Shown in pieces: positions 35,454 to 49,239 of a DNA stretch of 64,000 nt. A model generated the notes under the pieces. That model saw only the letters and a program-made list of their open reading frames with translations. It did not search any database and was not told the origin of the DNA. Within the stretch, counting starts at the first letter, position 1, and every line of letters begins with the position of its first letter. Position numbers and translations under genes: made by a program. The stretch is from Euonymus europaeus (lineage: Eukaryota > Streptophyta > Magnoliopsida > Celastrales > Celastraceae): contig OY756966.1 of assembly GCA_963580455.1 (NCBI GenBank), positions 17,239,001 through 17,303,000 on the forward strand. The letters are read 5' to 3'.

Positions 35454-37749
35454 TCCATAGAGAGAGTCGAGCAACTTCGGACTATCAAAGTTGCTCCGGA
35501 TAGACTTTTTATTTTTCTTCTTTGTCAAATTTTACGAGTATAAGCTTCCTAAATTATTTCGATGCCAAAACACCAACTTTCAATGACAAATGGACAAAAC
35601 CGTTAAAAGCTCCTCCATAGAGAGAGTTGGGCAACTACGGACTATCAAAGTTGCTCGGGATAGACTTTTAATTGTTCTTCTATGTCAAATTTAACGAGTA
35701 TAAGCTTCCTACATTATTTCGATGCCAAAACAGCAACTTTCTATGATAAATAGACAAAACCGTTAAAAGCTCCTCCATAGAGATAGTTGAGCAACTTCGG
35801 ACAATCAAAGTTGCTCGGGATAGACTTTTTATTGTTCTTCTATGTCAAATTTTACGAGTATAAGCTTCCTACATTATTTCGATGCCAAAACACCAACTTT
35901 CTATGATAAATAGACAAAACCGTTAAAAGCTCCTCCATAGAGAGAGTTGAGCAACTTCGGACAATCAAAGTTGCTCGGGATAGACTTTTTATTGTTCTTC
36001 TATGTAAAATTTTACGAGTATAAGCTTCCTACATTATTTCGATGCCAAAACACCAACTTTCCATGACAAATGGACAAAACCGTTAAAAGCTCCTCCATAG
36101 AGAGATTTCAGCAACTTCGAACTATCAAAATTGCTCGGGATAGACTTTTTATTGTTCTTCTATGTAAAAATTTTCGAGTATAACTTCCTACATTATTTCG
36201 ATGCCAAAATACCAACATTCTATGACAAATGGACAAAACCGTTAAAAGCTCCTCCATAGAGAGAGTTGAGCAACTTCGAACTATCAAAATTGCTCGGGAT
36301 AGACTTTTTATTGTTCTTCTATGTAAAATTTTACGAGTATAAGCTTCCTACATTATTTCTATGCCAAAACGCCAACTTTCTATGACAAATGGACAAAACC
36401 GTTAAAAGCTCCTCCATAGAGCTAGTCGAGCAACTTCGGACTATCAAAGTTGCTCGGGATAGACTTTTTATTGTTCTTCTATGTCAAATTTTACGAGTAT
36501 AAGCTTCTTATATTATTTCGATGCCAAATCACCAACTTTCGATGACAAATGGACAAAACCGTTAAAAGCTCCTCCATAGAGAGAGTCGAGCAACTTCGGA
36601 CTATCAAAGTTGCTCCGGATAGACTTTTTATTTTTCTTCTATGTCAAATTTTACGAGTATAAGCTTCCTACATTATTTCGATGCCAAAACACCAACTTTC
36701 TATGACAAATGGACAAAACCGTTAAAAGCTCCTCCATAGAGCTAGTCGAGCAACTTCGTACTATCAAAGTTGCTCGGGATAGACTTTTTATTGTTCTTCT
36801 ATGTCAAATTTTACGAGTATAAGCTTCTTATATTATTTCGATGCCAAAACACCAACTTTCAATGACAAATGGACAAAACCGTTAAAAGCTCCTCCATAGA
36901 GAGAGTTGAGCAACTACGGACTATCAAAGTTGCTCGGGATAGACTTTTAATTGTTCTTCTATGTCAAATTTAACGAGTATAAGCTTCCTACATTATTTCG
37001 ATGCCAAAACACCAACTTTCTATGACAAATAGACAAAACCGTTAAAAGCTCCTCCATGGAGAGAGTTGAGCAACTACGGACTATCAAAATTGCTCGGGAT
37101 AGACTTTTAATTGTTCTTCTATGTCAAATTTTACGAGTATAAGCTTCCTACATTATTTCGATGCCAAAACACCAACTTTCTATGACAAATAGACAAAACC
37201 GTTAAAAGCTCCTCCATAGAGAGAGTTGAGCAACTACGGACAATCAAAGTTGCTCGGGATAGACTTTTAATTGTTCTTCTATGTCAAATTTTACGAGTAT
37301 AAGCTTCCTACATTATTTCGATGCCAAAAAACCAACTTTCTAATACAAAAAAATAAAATCGTTAAAAGCTCCACCATAGAAAGAGTAGAGCAACTTCGGA
37401 CTATCAAAAATTCTCGGGATAGACTTTTTATTGTTCTTCTAAGTCAAATTTTACGAGTATAAGCTTCCTACACTATTTCGATGCCAAAACACCAACTTTC
37501 TATGACAAATGGACAAAACCGTTAAAAGCTCCTCCATAGAGAGAGTTGAGCAACTTCGAACTATCAAAATTGCTCGGGATAGACTTTTATTGTTCTTCTA
37601 TGTAAAATTTTATGAGTATAGGCTTCCTACACTATTTCGATGGCAAAACACCAACTTTCTATGACAAATGGACAAAATCGTTAAAAGCTCCTCCATAGAG
37701 AGAGTTGAGCAACTTCGGACAATCAAAGTTGCTCGGGATAGACTTTTTA
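35454..37749 (+). repeat. Mosaic satellite segment between HOR blocks
   Basis: The left part belongs to the 5,915-bp-spaced repeat. About 36,600-37,430 follows the order of 31,484-32,314 at 5,116 bp (32 monomers), including the CCATGGAG and A-rich monomers. At about 37,440 the A-rich monomer joins a TTCTAAGTCAAATTTT monomer, and 37,440-37,680 matches 28,327-28,567 (TATAGGCTTCC with GATGGCAAAAC). No non-satellite sequence is present. Confidence 0.7.
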
Positions 37750-40700
37750 TTGTTCTTCTATGTCAAATTTTACGAGTATAAGCTTCCTACATTATTTCGA
37801 TGACAAAACACCAACTTTCTATGATAAATAGACAAAACCGTTAAAAGCTCCTCCATAGAGAGAGTTGAACAACTTCGGACAATCAAAGTTGCTCGGGATA
37901 GACTTTTTATTGTTCTTCTATGTAAAATTTTACGAGTATAAGCATCCTACATTATTTCGATGCCAAAACACCAACTTTCCATGACAAATGGACAAAACAG
38001 TTAAAAGCTCCTCCATAGAGAGATTTCAGCAACTTCGAACTATCAAAATTGCTCGGGATAGACTTTTTATTGTTCTTCTATCTAAAAATTTTCGAGTATA
38101 ACTTCCTACATTATTTCGATGCAAAAACACCAACTTTCTATGACAAATGGACAAAACCGTTAAAAGCTCCTCCATAGAGAGAGTTGAGCAACTTCGAACT
38201 ACCAAAATTGCTCGGGATAGACTTTTTATTGTTCTTCTAAGTCAAATTTTACGAGTATAAGCTTCCTACACTATTTCGATGCCAAAACACCAACTTTCTA
38301 TGACAAATGGACAAAACCGTTAAAAACTCCTCCATAGAGCTAGTCGAGCAACTTCAGACTATCGAAGTTGCTCGGGATAGACTTTTTATTGTTCTTCTAT
38401 GTCAAATTTTACGAGTATAAGCTTCCTACATTATTTCGATGCCAAAACACCAACTTTCTATGACAAATGGACAAAACCGTTAAAAGCTCCTCCATAGAGC
38501 TAGTCGAGCAACTTCGTACTATCAAAGTTGCTCGGGATAGACTTTTTATTGTTCTTCTATTTCAAATTTTACGAGTATAAGCTTCTTATATTATTTCGAT
38601 GCCGAAACACCAACTTTCAATGACAAATGGACAAAACCGTTAAAAGCTCCTCCATAGAGAGAGTTGAGCAACTACGGACTATCAAAGTTGCTCGGGATAG
38701 ACTTTTAATTGTTCTTCTATGTCAAATTTAACGAGTATAAGCTTCCTACATTATTTCGATGCCAAAACACCAACTTTCTATGACAAATAGACAAAACCGT
38801 TAAAAGCTCCTCCATGGAGAGAGTTGAGCAACTACGGACTATCAAAATTGCTCGGGATAGACTTTTAATTGTTCTTCTATGTCAAATTTTACGAGTATAA
38901 GCTTCCTACATTATTTCGATGCCAAAACACCAACTTTCTATGAGAAATAGACAAAACCGTTAAAAGCTCCTCCATAGAGAGAGTTGAGCAACTACGGACT
39001 ATCAAAGTTGCTCGGGATAGACTTTTAATTGTTCTTCTATGTCAAATTTTACGAGTATAAGCTTCCTACATTATTTCGATGCCAAAAAACCAACTTTCTA
39101 ATACAAAAAAATAAAATCGCTAAAAGCTCCACCATAGAAAGAGTAGAGCAACTTCGGACTATCAAAAATTATCGGGATAGACTTTTTATTGTTCTTCTAT
39201 GTCAAATTTTACGAGTATAAGCTTCGTACATTATTTCGATGACAAAACACCAACTTTCTATGATAAATAGACAAAACCGTTAAAAGCTCCTCCATAGAGA
39301 GAGTTGAACAACTTCGGACAATCAAAGTTGCTCGGGATAGACTTTTTATTGTTCTTCTATGTAAAATTTTACGAGTATAAGCTTCCTACATTATTTCGAT
39401 GCCAAAATACCAACTTTCCATGACAAATGGACAAAACCGTTAAAAGCTCCTCCATAGAGAGATTTCAGCAACTTCGAACTATCAAAATTGCTCGGGATAG
39501 ACTTTTTATTGTTCTTCTATGTAAAAATTTTCGAGTATAACTTCCTACATTATTTCGATGCAAAAACACCAACTTTCTATGACAAATGGACAAAACCGTT
39601 AAAAGCTCCTCCATAGAGAGAGTTGAGCAACTTCGAACTACCAAAATTGCTCGGGATAGACTTTTTATTGTTCTTCTAAGTCAAATTTTACGAGTATAAG
39701 CTTCCTACACTATTTCGATGCCAAAACACCAACTTTCTATGACAAATGGACAAAACCGTTAAAAACTCCTCCATAGAGCTAGTCGAGCAACTTCAGACTA
39801 TCGAAGTTGCTCGGGATAGACTTTTTATTGTTCTTCTATGTCAAATTTTACGAGTATAAGCTTCCTACATTATTTCGATGCCAAAACACCAACTTTCTAT
39901 GACAAATGGACAAAACCGTTAAAAGCTCCTCCATAGAGCTAGTCGAGCAACTTCGTACTATCAAAGTTGCTCGGGATAGACTTTTTATTGTTCTTCTATT
40001 TCAAATTTTACGAGTATAAGCTTCTTATATTATTTCGATGCCGAAACACCAACTTTCAATGACAAATGGACAAAACCGTTAAAAGCTCCTCCATAGAGAG
40101 AGTTGAGCAACTACGGACTATCAAAGTTGCTCGGGATAGACTTTTAATTGTTCTTCTATGTCAAATTTAACGAGTATAAGCTTCCTACATTATTTCGATG
40201 CCAAAACACCAACTTTCTATGACAAATAGACAAAACCGTTAAAAGCTCCTCCATGGAGAGAGTTGAGCAACTACGGACTATCAAAATTGCTCGGGATAGA
40301 CTTTTAATTGTTCTTCTATGTCAAATTTTACGAGTATAAGCTTCCTACATTATTTCGATGCCAAAACACCAACTTTCTATGAGAAATAGACAAAACCGTT
40401 AAAAGCTCCTCCATAGAGAGAGTTGAGCAACTACGGACTATCAAAGTTGCTCGGGATAGACTTTTAATTGTTCTTCTATGTCAAATTTTACGAGTATAAG
40501 CTTCCTACATTATTTCGATGCCAAAAAACCAACTTTCTAATACAAAAAAATAAAATCGCTAAAAGCTCCACCATAGAAAGAGTAGAGCAACTTCGGACTA
40601 TCAAAAATTCTCGGGATAGACTTTTTATTGTTCTTCTATGTCAAATTTTACGAGTATAAGCTTCGTACATTATTTCGATGACAAAACACCAACTTTCTAT

Positions 40701-40990
40701 GATAAATAGACAAAACCGTTAAAAGCTCCTCCATAGAGAGAGTTGAACAACTTCGGACAATCAAAGTTGCTCGGGATAGACTTTTTATTGTTCTTCTATG
40801 TAAAATTTTACGAGTATAAGCTTCCTACATTATTTCGATGCCAAAATACCAACTTTCCATGACAAATGGACAAAACCGTTAAAAGCTCCTCCATAGAGAG
40901 ATTTCAGCAACTTCGAACTATCAAAATTGCTCGGGATAGACTTTTTATTGTTCTTCTATGTAAAAATTTTCGAGTATAACTTCCTACATT
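37750..40990 (+). repeat. 9-mer HOR of 1,439 bp, about 2.2 copies
   Basis: The copies are about 37,750-39,188 and 39,189-40,627, with a partial third to about 40,990. Markers at 1,439 bp include GATGCCGAAACACC (about 38,600 and 40,039), TTCTATTTCAAATTTT, GAGAAATAGAC, the A-rich monomer with AATCGCTAAAAG, and the AGTATAACTTCC one-base deletion. Copy 1 differs near its start (AAGCATCC and AAAACAGTT at about 37,940-37,998, against AAGCTTCC and AAAACCGTT in copy 2). The third copy diverges where GATGCCAACACACC replaces GATGCAAAAACACC. Confidence 0.85.
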
Positions 40991-41799
40991 ATTTCGATGC
41001 CAACACACCAACTTTCTATGACAAATGGACAAAACCGTTAAAAGCTCCTCCATAGAGAGAGTTGAGGAACTTCGAACTATCAAAATTGCTCGGGATAGAC
41101 TTTTTATTGTTCTTCTATGTAAAATTTTACGAGTATAAGCTTCCTACATTATTTCGATGCCAAAACGCGAACTTTCTACGACAAATGGACAAAACCGTTA
41201 AAAGCTCCTCCATAGAGCTAGTCGAGCAACTTCGGACTATCAAAGTTGCTCGGGATAGACTTTTTATTGTTCTTCTATGTCAAATTTTACGAGTATAAGC
41301 TTCCTACATTATTTCGATGCCAAATCACCAACTTTCGATTACAAATGGACAAAACCGTTAAAAGCTCCTCCATAGAGAGAGTCGAGCAACTTCGGACTAT
41401 CAAAGTTGCTCCGGATAGACTTTTTATTTTTCTTCTTTGTCAAATTTTACGAGTATAAGCTTCCTACATTATTTCGATGCCAAAACACCAACTTTCAATG
41501 ACAAATGGACAAAACCGTTAAAAGCTCCTCCATAGAGAGAGTTGGGCAACTACGGACTATCAAAGTTGCTCGGGATAGAATTTTAATTGTTCTTCTATGT
41601 CAAATTTAACGAGTATAAGCTTCCTACATTATTTCGATGCCAAAACAGCAACTTTCTATGATAAATAGACAAAACCGTTAAAAGCTCCTCCATAGAGATA
41701 GTTGAGCAACTTCGGACAATCAAAGTTGCTCGGGATAGACTTTTTATTGTTCTTCTATGTCAAATTTTACGAGTATAAGCTTCCTACATTATTTCGATG

Positions 41800-44700
41800 C
41801 CAAAACACCAACTTTCTATGATAAATAGACAAAACCGTTAAAAGCTCCTCCATAGAGAGAGTTGAGCAACTTCGGACAATCAAAGTTGCTCGGGATAGAC
41901 TTTTTATTGTTCTTCTATGTAAAATTTTACGAGTATAAGCTTCCTACATTATTTCGATGCCAAAACACCAACTTTCCATGACAAATGGACAAAACCGTTA
42001 AAAGCTCCTCCATAGAGAGATTTCAGCAACTTCGAACTATCAAAATTGCTCGGGATAGACTTTTTATTGTTCTTCTATGTAAAAATTTTCGAGTATAACT
42101 TCCTACATTATTTCGATGCCAAAATACCAACATTCTATGACAAATGGACAAAACCGTTAAAAGCTCCTCCATAGAGAGAGTTGAGCAACTTCGAACTATC
42201 AAAATTGCTCGGGATAGACTTTTTATTGTTCTTCTATGTAAAATTTTACGAGTATAAGCTTCCTATATTATTTCTATGCCAAAACGCCAACTTTCTATGA
42301 CAAATGGACAAAACCGTTAAAAGCTCCTCCATAGAGCTAGTCGAGCAACTTCGGACTATCAAAGTTGCTCGGGATAGACTTTTTATTGTTCTTCTATGTC
42401 AAATTTTACGAGTATAAGCTTCCTACATTATTTCGATGCCAAATCACCAACTTTCGATGACAAATGGACAAAACCGTTAAAAGCTCCTCCATAGAGAGAG
42501 TCGAGCAACTTCGGACTATCAAAGTTGCTCCGGATAGACTTTTTATTTTTCTTCTTTGTCAAATTTTACGAGTATAAGCTTCCTACATTATTTCGATGCC
42601 AAAACACCAACTTTCTATGACAAATGGACAAAACCGTTAAAAGCTCCTCCATAGAGCTAGTCGAGGAACTTCGTACTATCAAAGTTGCTCGGGATAGACT
42701 TTTTATTGTTCTTCTATGTCAAATTTTACGAGTATAAGCTTCTTATATTATTTCGATGCCAAAACACCAACTTTCAATGACAAATGGAGAAAACCGCTAA
42801 AAGCTCCTCCATAGAGAGAGTCGAGCAACTTCGGACTATCAAAGTTGCTCCGGATAGACTTTTAATTTTTCTTCTTTGTCAAATTTAACGAGTATAAGCT
42901 TCCTACATTATTTCGATGCCAAGACACCAACTTTCAATGACAAATGGACAAAACCGTTAAAAGCTCCTCCATAGAGAGAGTTGGGCAACTACGGACTATC
43001 AAAGTTGCTCGGGATAGACTTTTAATTGTTCTTCTATGTCAAATTTTACGAGTATAAGCTTCCTACATTATTTCGATGCCAAAACACCAACTTTCTATGA
43101 TAAATAGACAAAACCGTTAAAAGCTCCTCCATAGAGAGAGTTGAGCAACTTCGGACAATCAAAGTTGCTCGGGATAGACTTTTTATTGTTCTTCTATGTA
43201 AAATTTTACGAGTATAAGCTTCCTACATTATTTCGATGCCAAAACACCAACTTTCCATGACAAATGGACAAAACCGTTAAAAGCTCCTCCATAGAGAGAT
43301 TTCAGCAACTTCGAACTATCAAAATTGCTCGGGATAGACTTTTTATTGTTCTTCTATGTAAAAATTTTTGAGTATAACTTCCTACATTATTTCGATGCCA
43401 AAATACCAACATTCTATGACAAATGGACAAAACCGTTAAAAGCTCCTCCATAGAGAGAGTTGAGCAACTTCGAACTATCAAAATTGCTCGGGATAGACTT
43501 TTTATTGTTCTTCTATGTAAAATTTTACGAGTATAAGCTTCCTACATTATTTCTATGCCAAAACGCCAACTTTCTATGACAAATGGACAAAACCGTTAAA
43601 AGCTCCTCCATAGAGCTAGTCGAGCAACTTCGGACCATCAAAGTTGCTCGGGATAGACTTTTTATTGTTTTTCTATGTCAAATTTTACGAGTATAAGCTT
43701 CCTACATTATTTCGATGCCAAATCACCAACTTTCGATGACAAATGGACAAAACCGTTAAAAGCTCCTCCATAGAGAGAGTCGAGCAACTTCGGACTATCA
43801 AAGTTGCTCCGGATGGACTTTTTATTTTTCTTCTTTGTCAAATTTTACGAGTATAAGCTTCCTACATTATTTCGATGCCAAAACACCAACTTTCTATGAC
43901 AAATGGACAAAACCGTTAAAAGCTCCTCCATAGAGCTAGTCGAGGAACTTCGTACTATCAAAGTTGCTCGGGATAGACTTTTTATTGTTCTTCTATGTCA
44001 AATTTTACGAGTATAAGCTTCTTATATTATTTCGATGCCAAAACACCAACTTTCAATGACAAATGGAGAAAACCGTTAAAAGCTCCTCCATAGAGAGAGT
44101 CGAGCAACTTCGGACTATCAAAGTTGCTCCGGATAGACTTTTAATTTTTCTTCTTTGTCAAATTTAACGAGTATAAGCTTCCTACATTATTTCGATGCCA
44201 AGACACCAACTTTCAATGACAAATGGACAAAACCGTTAAAAGCTCCTCCATAGAGAGAGTTGGGCAACTACGGACTATCAAAGTTGCTCGGGATAGACTT
44301 TTAATTGTTCTTCTATGTCAAATTTTACGAGTATAAGCTTCCTACATTATTTCGATGCCAAAACACCAACTTTCTATGACAAATAGACAAAACCGTTAAA
44401 AGCTCCCCCATAGAGAGAGTTGAGCAACTTCGGACAATCAAAGTTGCTCGGGATAGACTTTTTATTGTTCTTCTATGTCAAATTTTACGAGTATAAGCTT
44501 TCACCATTATTTCGATGCCAAAACACCAACTTTCTATGATAAATAGACAAAACCGTTAAAAGCTCCTCCATAGAGAGAGTTGAGCAACTTCGGACAATCA
44601 AAGTTGCTCGGGTTAGACTTTTTATTGTTCTTCTATGTAAAATTTTACGAGTATAAGCTTCCTACATTATTTCGATGCCAAAACACCAACTTTCCACGAC

Positions 44701-45225
44701 AAATGGACAAAACCGTTAAAAGCTCCTCCATAGAGAGATTTCAGCAACTTCGAACTATCAAAATTGCTCGGGATAGACTTTTTATTGTTCTTCTATGTAA
44801 AAATTTTCGAGTATAACTTCCTACATTATTTCGATGCCAAAATACCAACATTCTATGACAAATGGACAAAATCGTTAAAAGCTCCTCCATAGAGAGAGTT
44901 GAGCAACTTCGAACTATCAAAATTGCTCGGGATAGACTTTTTATTGTTCTTCTATGTCAAATTTTACGAGTATAAGCTTCCTACATTATTTCGATGCAAA
45001 ACGCCAACTTTCTATGACAAATGGACAAAACCGTTAAAAGCTCCTCCATAGAGCTAGTCGAGCAACTTCGGACTATCAAAGTTGCTCGGGATAGACTTTT
45101 TATTGTTCTTCTATGTCAAATTTTACGAGTATAAGCTTTCTACATTATTTCGATGCCAAATCACCAACTTTCGATGACAAATGGACAAAACCGTTAAAAG
45201 CTCCTCCATAGAGAGAGTCGAGCAA
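41800..45225 (+). repeat. 8-mer HOR of 1,279 bp, two full and one partial copy
   Basis: The copies are about 41,800-43,078 and 43,079-44,357, then a partial copy to about 45,225 at 1,439 bp, one monomer longer. Markers include AATACCAACATTC (42,121, 43,400 and 44,839), TTTCTATGCC with AACGCCAAC, TTCTTTGTC, GTCGAGGAAC, AATGGAGAAAACC and TTGGGCAAC (about 42,984 and 44,263). TTGGGCAAC also occurs at about 41,543, where the spacing is 1,439, so one monomer (AACAGCAAC) was lost from the repeated unit. Confidence 0.8.
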
Positions 45226-47340
45226 CTACGGACTATCACAGTTGCTCGGGATAGACTTTTAATTGTTCTTCTATGTCAAATTTAACGAGTATAAGCTTCC
45301 TACATTATTTCGATGCCAAAACAGCAACTTTCTATGATAAATAGACAAAACCGTTAAAAGCTCCTCCATAGAGAGAGTTGAGCAACTTCGGACAATCAAA
45401 GTTGCTCGGGATAGACTTTTTATTTTTCTTCTATGTCAAATTTTACGAGTATAAGCTTCCTACATTATTTCGATGCCAAAACACCAACTTTCTATGACAA
45501 ATAGACAAAACCGGTAAAAGTTCCTCCATAGAGAGAGTTGAGAAACTTCGGACAATCAAAGTTGCTTGGGATAGACTTTTTATTGTTCTTCTATGTCAAA
45601 TTTTACGAGTATAAGCTTCCTACATTATTTCGATGCCAAAACACCAACTTTCCATGACAAATGGACAAAACCGTTAAAAGCTCCTCCATAGAGAGATTTG
45701 AGCAACTTCGAACTATCAAAATTGCTCGGAATAGACTTTTTATTGTTCTTCTATGTAAAATTTAACGAGTATAAGCTTCCTACATTATTTCGATGCCAAA
45801 ACACCAACTTTCTATGACAAATGGACAAAACCGTTAAAAGCTCCTCCATAGAGAGAGTTGAGCAACTTCGAACTATCAAAATTGCTCGGGATAGACTTTT
45901 TATTGTTCTTCTATGTAAAATTTTACGAGTATAAGCTTCCTACATTATTTCGATGCCAAAACACCAACTTTCTATGACAAAAGGATAAAACCGTTAAAAG
46001 CTCCTCCATAGAGCTAGTCGAGCAACTTCGGACTATCAAAGTTGCTCGGGATAGACTTTTTATTGTTCTTCTATGTCAAATTTTACGAGTATAAGCTTCC
46101 TACATTATTTCGATGCCAAATCACCAACTTTCGATGACAAATGGACAAAACCGTTAAAAGCTCCTCAATAGAGAGAGTCGAGCAACTTCGGACTATCAAA
46201 GTTGCTCCGGATAGACTTTTTACTTTTCTTCTATGTCAAATTTTACGAGTATAAGCTTCTTACATTATTTCGATGCCAAAACACCAACTTTCTATGACAA
46301 ATGGACAAAACCGTTAAAAGCTCCTCCATAGAGCTAGTCGAGCAACTTCGTACTATGAAAGTTGTTCGGGATAGACTTTTTATTGTTCTTCTATGTAAAA
46401 TTTTACGAGTATAAGCTTCTTATATTATTTCGATGCCAAAACACCAACTTTCAATGACAAATGGACAAAACCGTTAAAAGCTCCTCCATAGAGAGAGTTG
46501 AGCAACTACGGACTATCAAAGTTGCTCGGGATAGACTTTTAATTGTTCTTCTATGTCAAATTTAACGAGTATAAGCTTCCTACATTATTTCGATGCCAAA
46601 ACACCAACTTTCTATGACAAATAGATAAAACCGTTAAAAGCTCCTCCATAGAGAGAGTTGAGCAACTACGGACTATCAAAATTGCTCGGGATAGACTTTT
46701 TACTGTTCTTCTATGTAAAAAATTTCGAGTATAACTTCCTACATTATTTCGATGCCAAAACACCAACTTTCCATGACAAATGGACAAAACCGTTAAAAGC
46801 TCCTCCATAGAGAGATTTCAGCAACTTCGAACTATCAAAATTGCTCGGGATAGACTTTTTATTGTTCTTCTATGTAAAAATTTTCGAGTATAACTTCCTA
46901 CATTATTTCGATGCCAAAACACCAACTTTCTATGACAAATGGACAAAACCGTTAAAAGCTCCTCCATAGAGAGAGTTGAGCAACTTCGAACTATCAAAAT
47001 TGCTCGGGATAGACTTTTTATTGTTCTTCTATGTCAAATTTTACGAGTATAAGCTTCCTACATTATTTCGATGCCAAAACGCCAACTTTCTATGACAAAT
47101 GGACAAAACCGTTAAAAGCTCCTCCATAGAGCTAGTCGAGCAACTTCGGACTATCAAAGTTGCTCGGGATAGACTTTTTATTGTTCTTCTATGTCAAATT
47201 TTACGATTATAAGCTTCCTATATTATTTCGATGCCAAATCACCAACTTTCGATGACAAATGGACAAAACCCTTAAAAGCTCCTCCATAGAGAGAGTCGAG
47301 CAACTTCGGACTATCAAAGTTTCTCCGGATAGACTTTTTA
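45226..47340 (+). repeat. Satellite monomers without a clear tandem HOR
   Basis: All sequence is satellite. The monomers resemble those of the flanking blocks but I could not see one dominant period. The stretch about 46,600-46,860 resembles 49,000-49,257 at about 2,397 bp. About 47,020-47,260 resembles 49,259-49,499 at about 2,239 bp, one monomer less. A one-base deletion in the pyrimidine tract (TTTTATTTTCTTC) lies at about 47,338. Confidence 0.6.
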
Positions 47341-49080
47341 TTTTCTTCTTTATCAAATTTTACGAGTATAAGCTTCCTACATTATTTCGATGCCAAAACA
47401 CCAACTTTCTATGACAAATGGACAAAACCGTTAAAAGCTCCTCCATAGAGCTAGTCGAGCAACTTCGTACTATCAAAGTTGCTCGGGATAGACTTTTTAT
47501 TGTTCTTCTATGTCAAATTTTACGAGTATAAGCTTCTTATATTATTTTGATGCCAAAACACCAACTTTCAATGACAAATGGACAAAACCGTTAAAGGCTC
47601 CTCCATAGAGAGAGTTGAGCAACTACGGACTATCACAGTTGCTCGGGATAGACTTTTAATTGTTCTTCTATGTCAAATTTAACGAGTATAAGCTTCCTAC
47701 ATTATTTCGATGCCAAAACAGCAACTTTTGATGACAAATGGATAAAACCGTTAAAAGCTCCTCCATAGAGCTAGTCGAGCAACTTCGTACTATCGAAGTT
47801 GCTCGGGATAGACTTTTTATTGTTCTTCTATGTCAAATTTTACGAGTATAACCTTCCTACATTGTTTCGATGCCAAAACACCAACTTTCTATGACAAATA
47901 GACAAAGCCGTTAAAAGCTCCTCCATAGAGAGAGTTGGGCAACTACGGACTATCAAAATTGCTCGGGATAGACTTTTAATTGTTCTTCTATGTCAAATTT
48001 TACGAGTATAAGCTTCCTACATTATTTCGATGCCAAAAAACTAACTTTCTAAGGCAAAAAAAATAAAATCGTTAAAAGCTCCACCATAGAAAGAGTAGAG
48101 CAACTTCGGACTATCAAAATTGCTCGGGATAGACTTTTAATTGTTCTTCTATGTCAAATTTTACGAGTATAAGCTTCCTACATTATTTCGATGCCAAAAC
48201 ACCAACTTTCGATGACAAATAGACAAAACCGTTAAAAGCTCCTCCATAGAGAGAGTTGAGCAACTACGGACTATCAAAATTGCTCGGGATAGACTTTTTA
48301 TTGTTCTTCTTTGTAAAAATTTTCGAGTATAAGCTTCCTACATTATTTTGATGCCAAAACACCAACTTTCTATGACAATTGGACATAAACGTTAAAGGAT
48401 CCTCCATAGAGAGAGTTGAGCAACTTCGGACTATCAAAGTTGCTCGGGATAGACTTTTAATTGTTCTTCTATGTCAACTTTTACGAGTATAAGCTTCCTA
48501 CATTATTTCGATGCCAAATCACCAACTTTCGATAACAAATGGACAAAACCGTTAAAAGCTCCTCCATAGAGAGAGTCGAGCAACTTCGGACTATCAAAGT
48601 TGCTCGGGATAGAATTTTTATTTTTCTTCTATGTCAAATTTTACGAGTATAAGCTTCCTACATTATTTCGATGCCAAAACACCAACTTTCTATGACAAAT
48701 GGACAAAACCGTTAAAAGCTCCTCCATAGAGCTAGTCGAGCTACTTCGAACTATCAAAGTTGCTCGGGCTAGACTTTTTATTGTTCTTCTATGTCAAATT
48801 TTACGAGTATAAGCTTCCTACATTATTTCGATGCCAAAACACCAACTTTCTATGACAAATGGACAAAACCGTTAAAAGCTCCTCCATAGAGAGAGTTGAG
48901 CAACTTCGGACAATCAAAGTTGCTCGGGATAGACTTTTAATTGTTCTTCTATGTCAAATTTAACGAGTATAAGCTTCTACACTATTTCGATGCCAAAACA
49001 CCAACTTTCTATGACAAATCGACAAAACCGTTAAAAGCTCCTCCATAGAGAGAGTTGAGCAACTACGGACTATCAAAGTT
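47341..49080 (+). repeat. Long duplication, copy 1 (partner at 49,900-52,120)
   Basis: The order of rare variants is repeated downstream at offsets that step up by whole monomers: 2,559 bp for AGCAACTTTTGATG (47,720 and 50,279) and ACCTTCCTACATTG (47,851 and 50,410); 2,879 bp for CTAACTTTCTAAGGC (48,041 and 50,920) and TCGATAACAAAT; 3,039 bp for AAGCTTCTACAC (48,971 and 52,010). The simplest reading is one duplication followed by gain or loss of two monomers and then one. Confidence 0.8.
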
Positions 49081-49239
49081 GCTCGGGATAGACTTTTTAT
49101 TGTTCTTCTATGTAAAAATTTTCGAGTATAACTTCCTACATTATTTCGATGCCAAAACACCAACTTTCCATGACAAATGGACAAAACCGTTAAAAGCTCC
49201 TCCATAGAGAGATTTCAGCAACTTCGAACTATCAAAATT

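Noticed and set aside
41062..41458. Overlapping 70- and 78-codon plus-strand frames
   Set aside because: They are satellite monomers read in shifted frames with TTG starts. The overlap of two frames with the same peptide shows they are the repeat itself.
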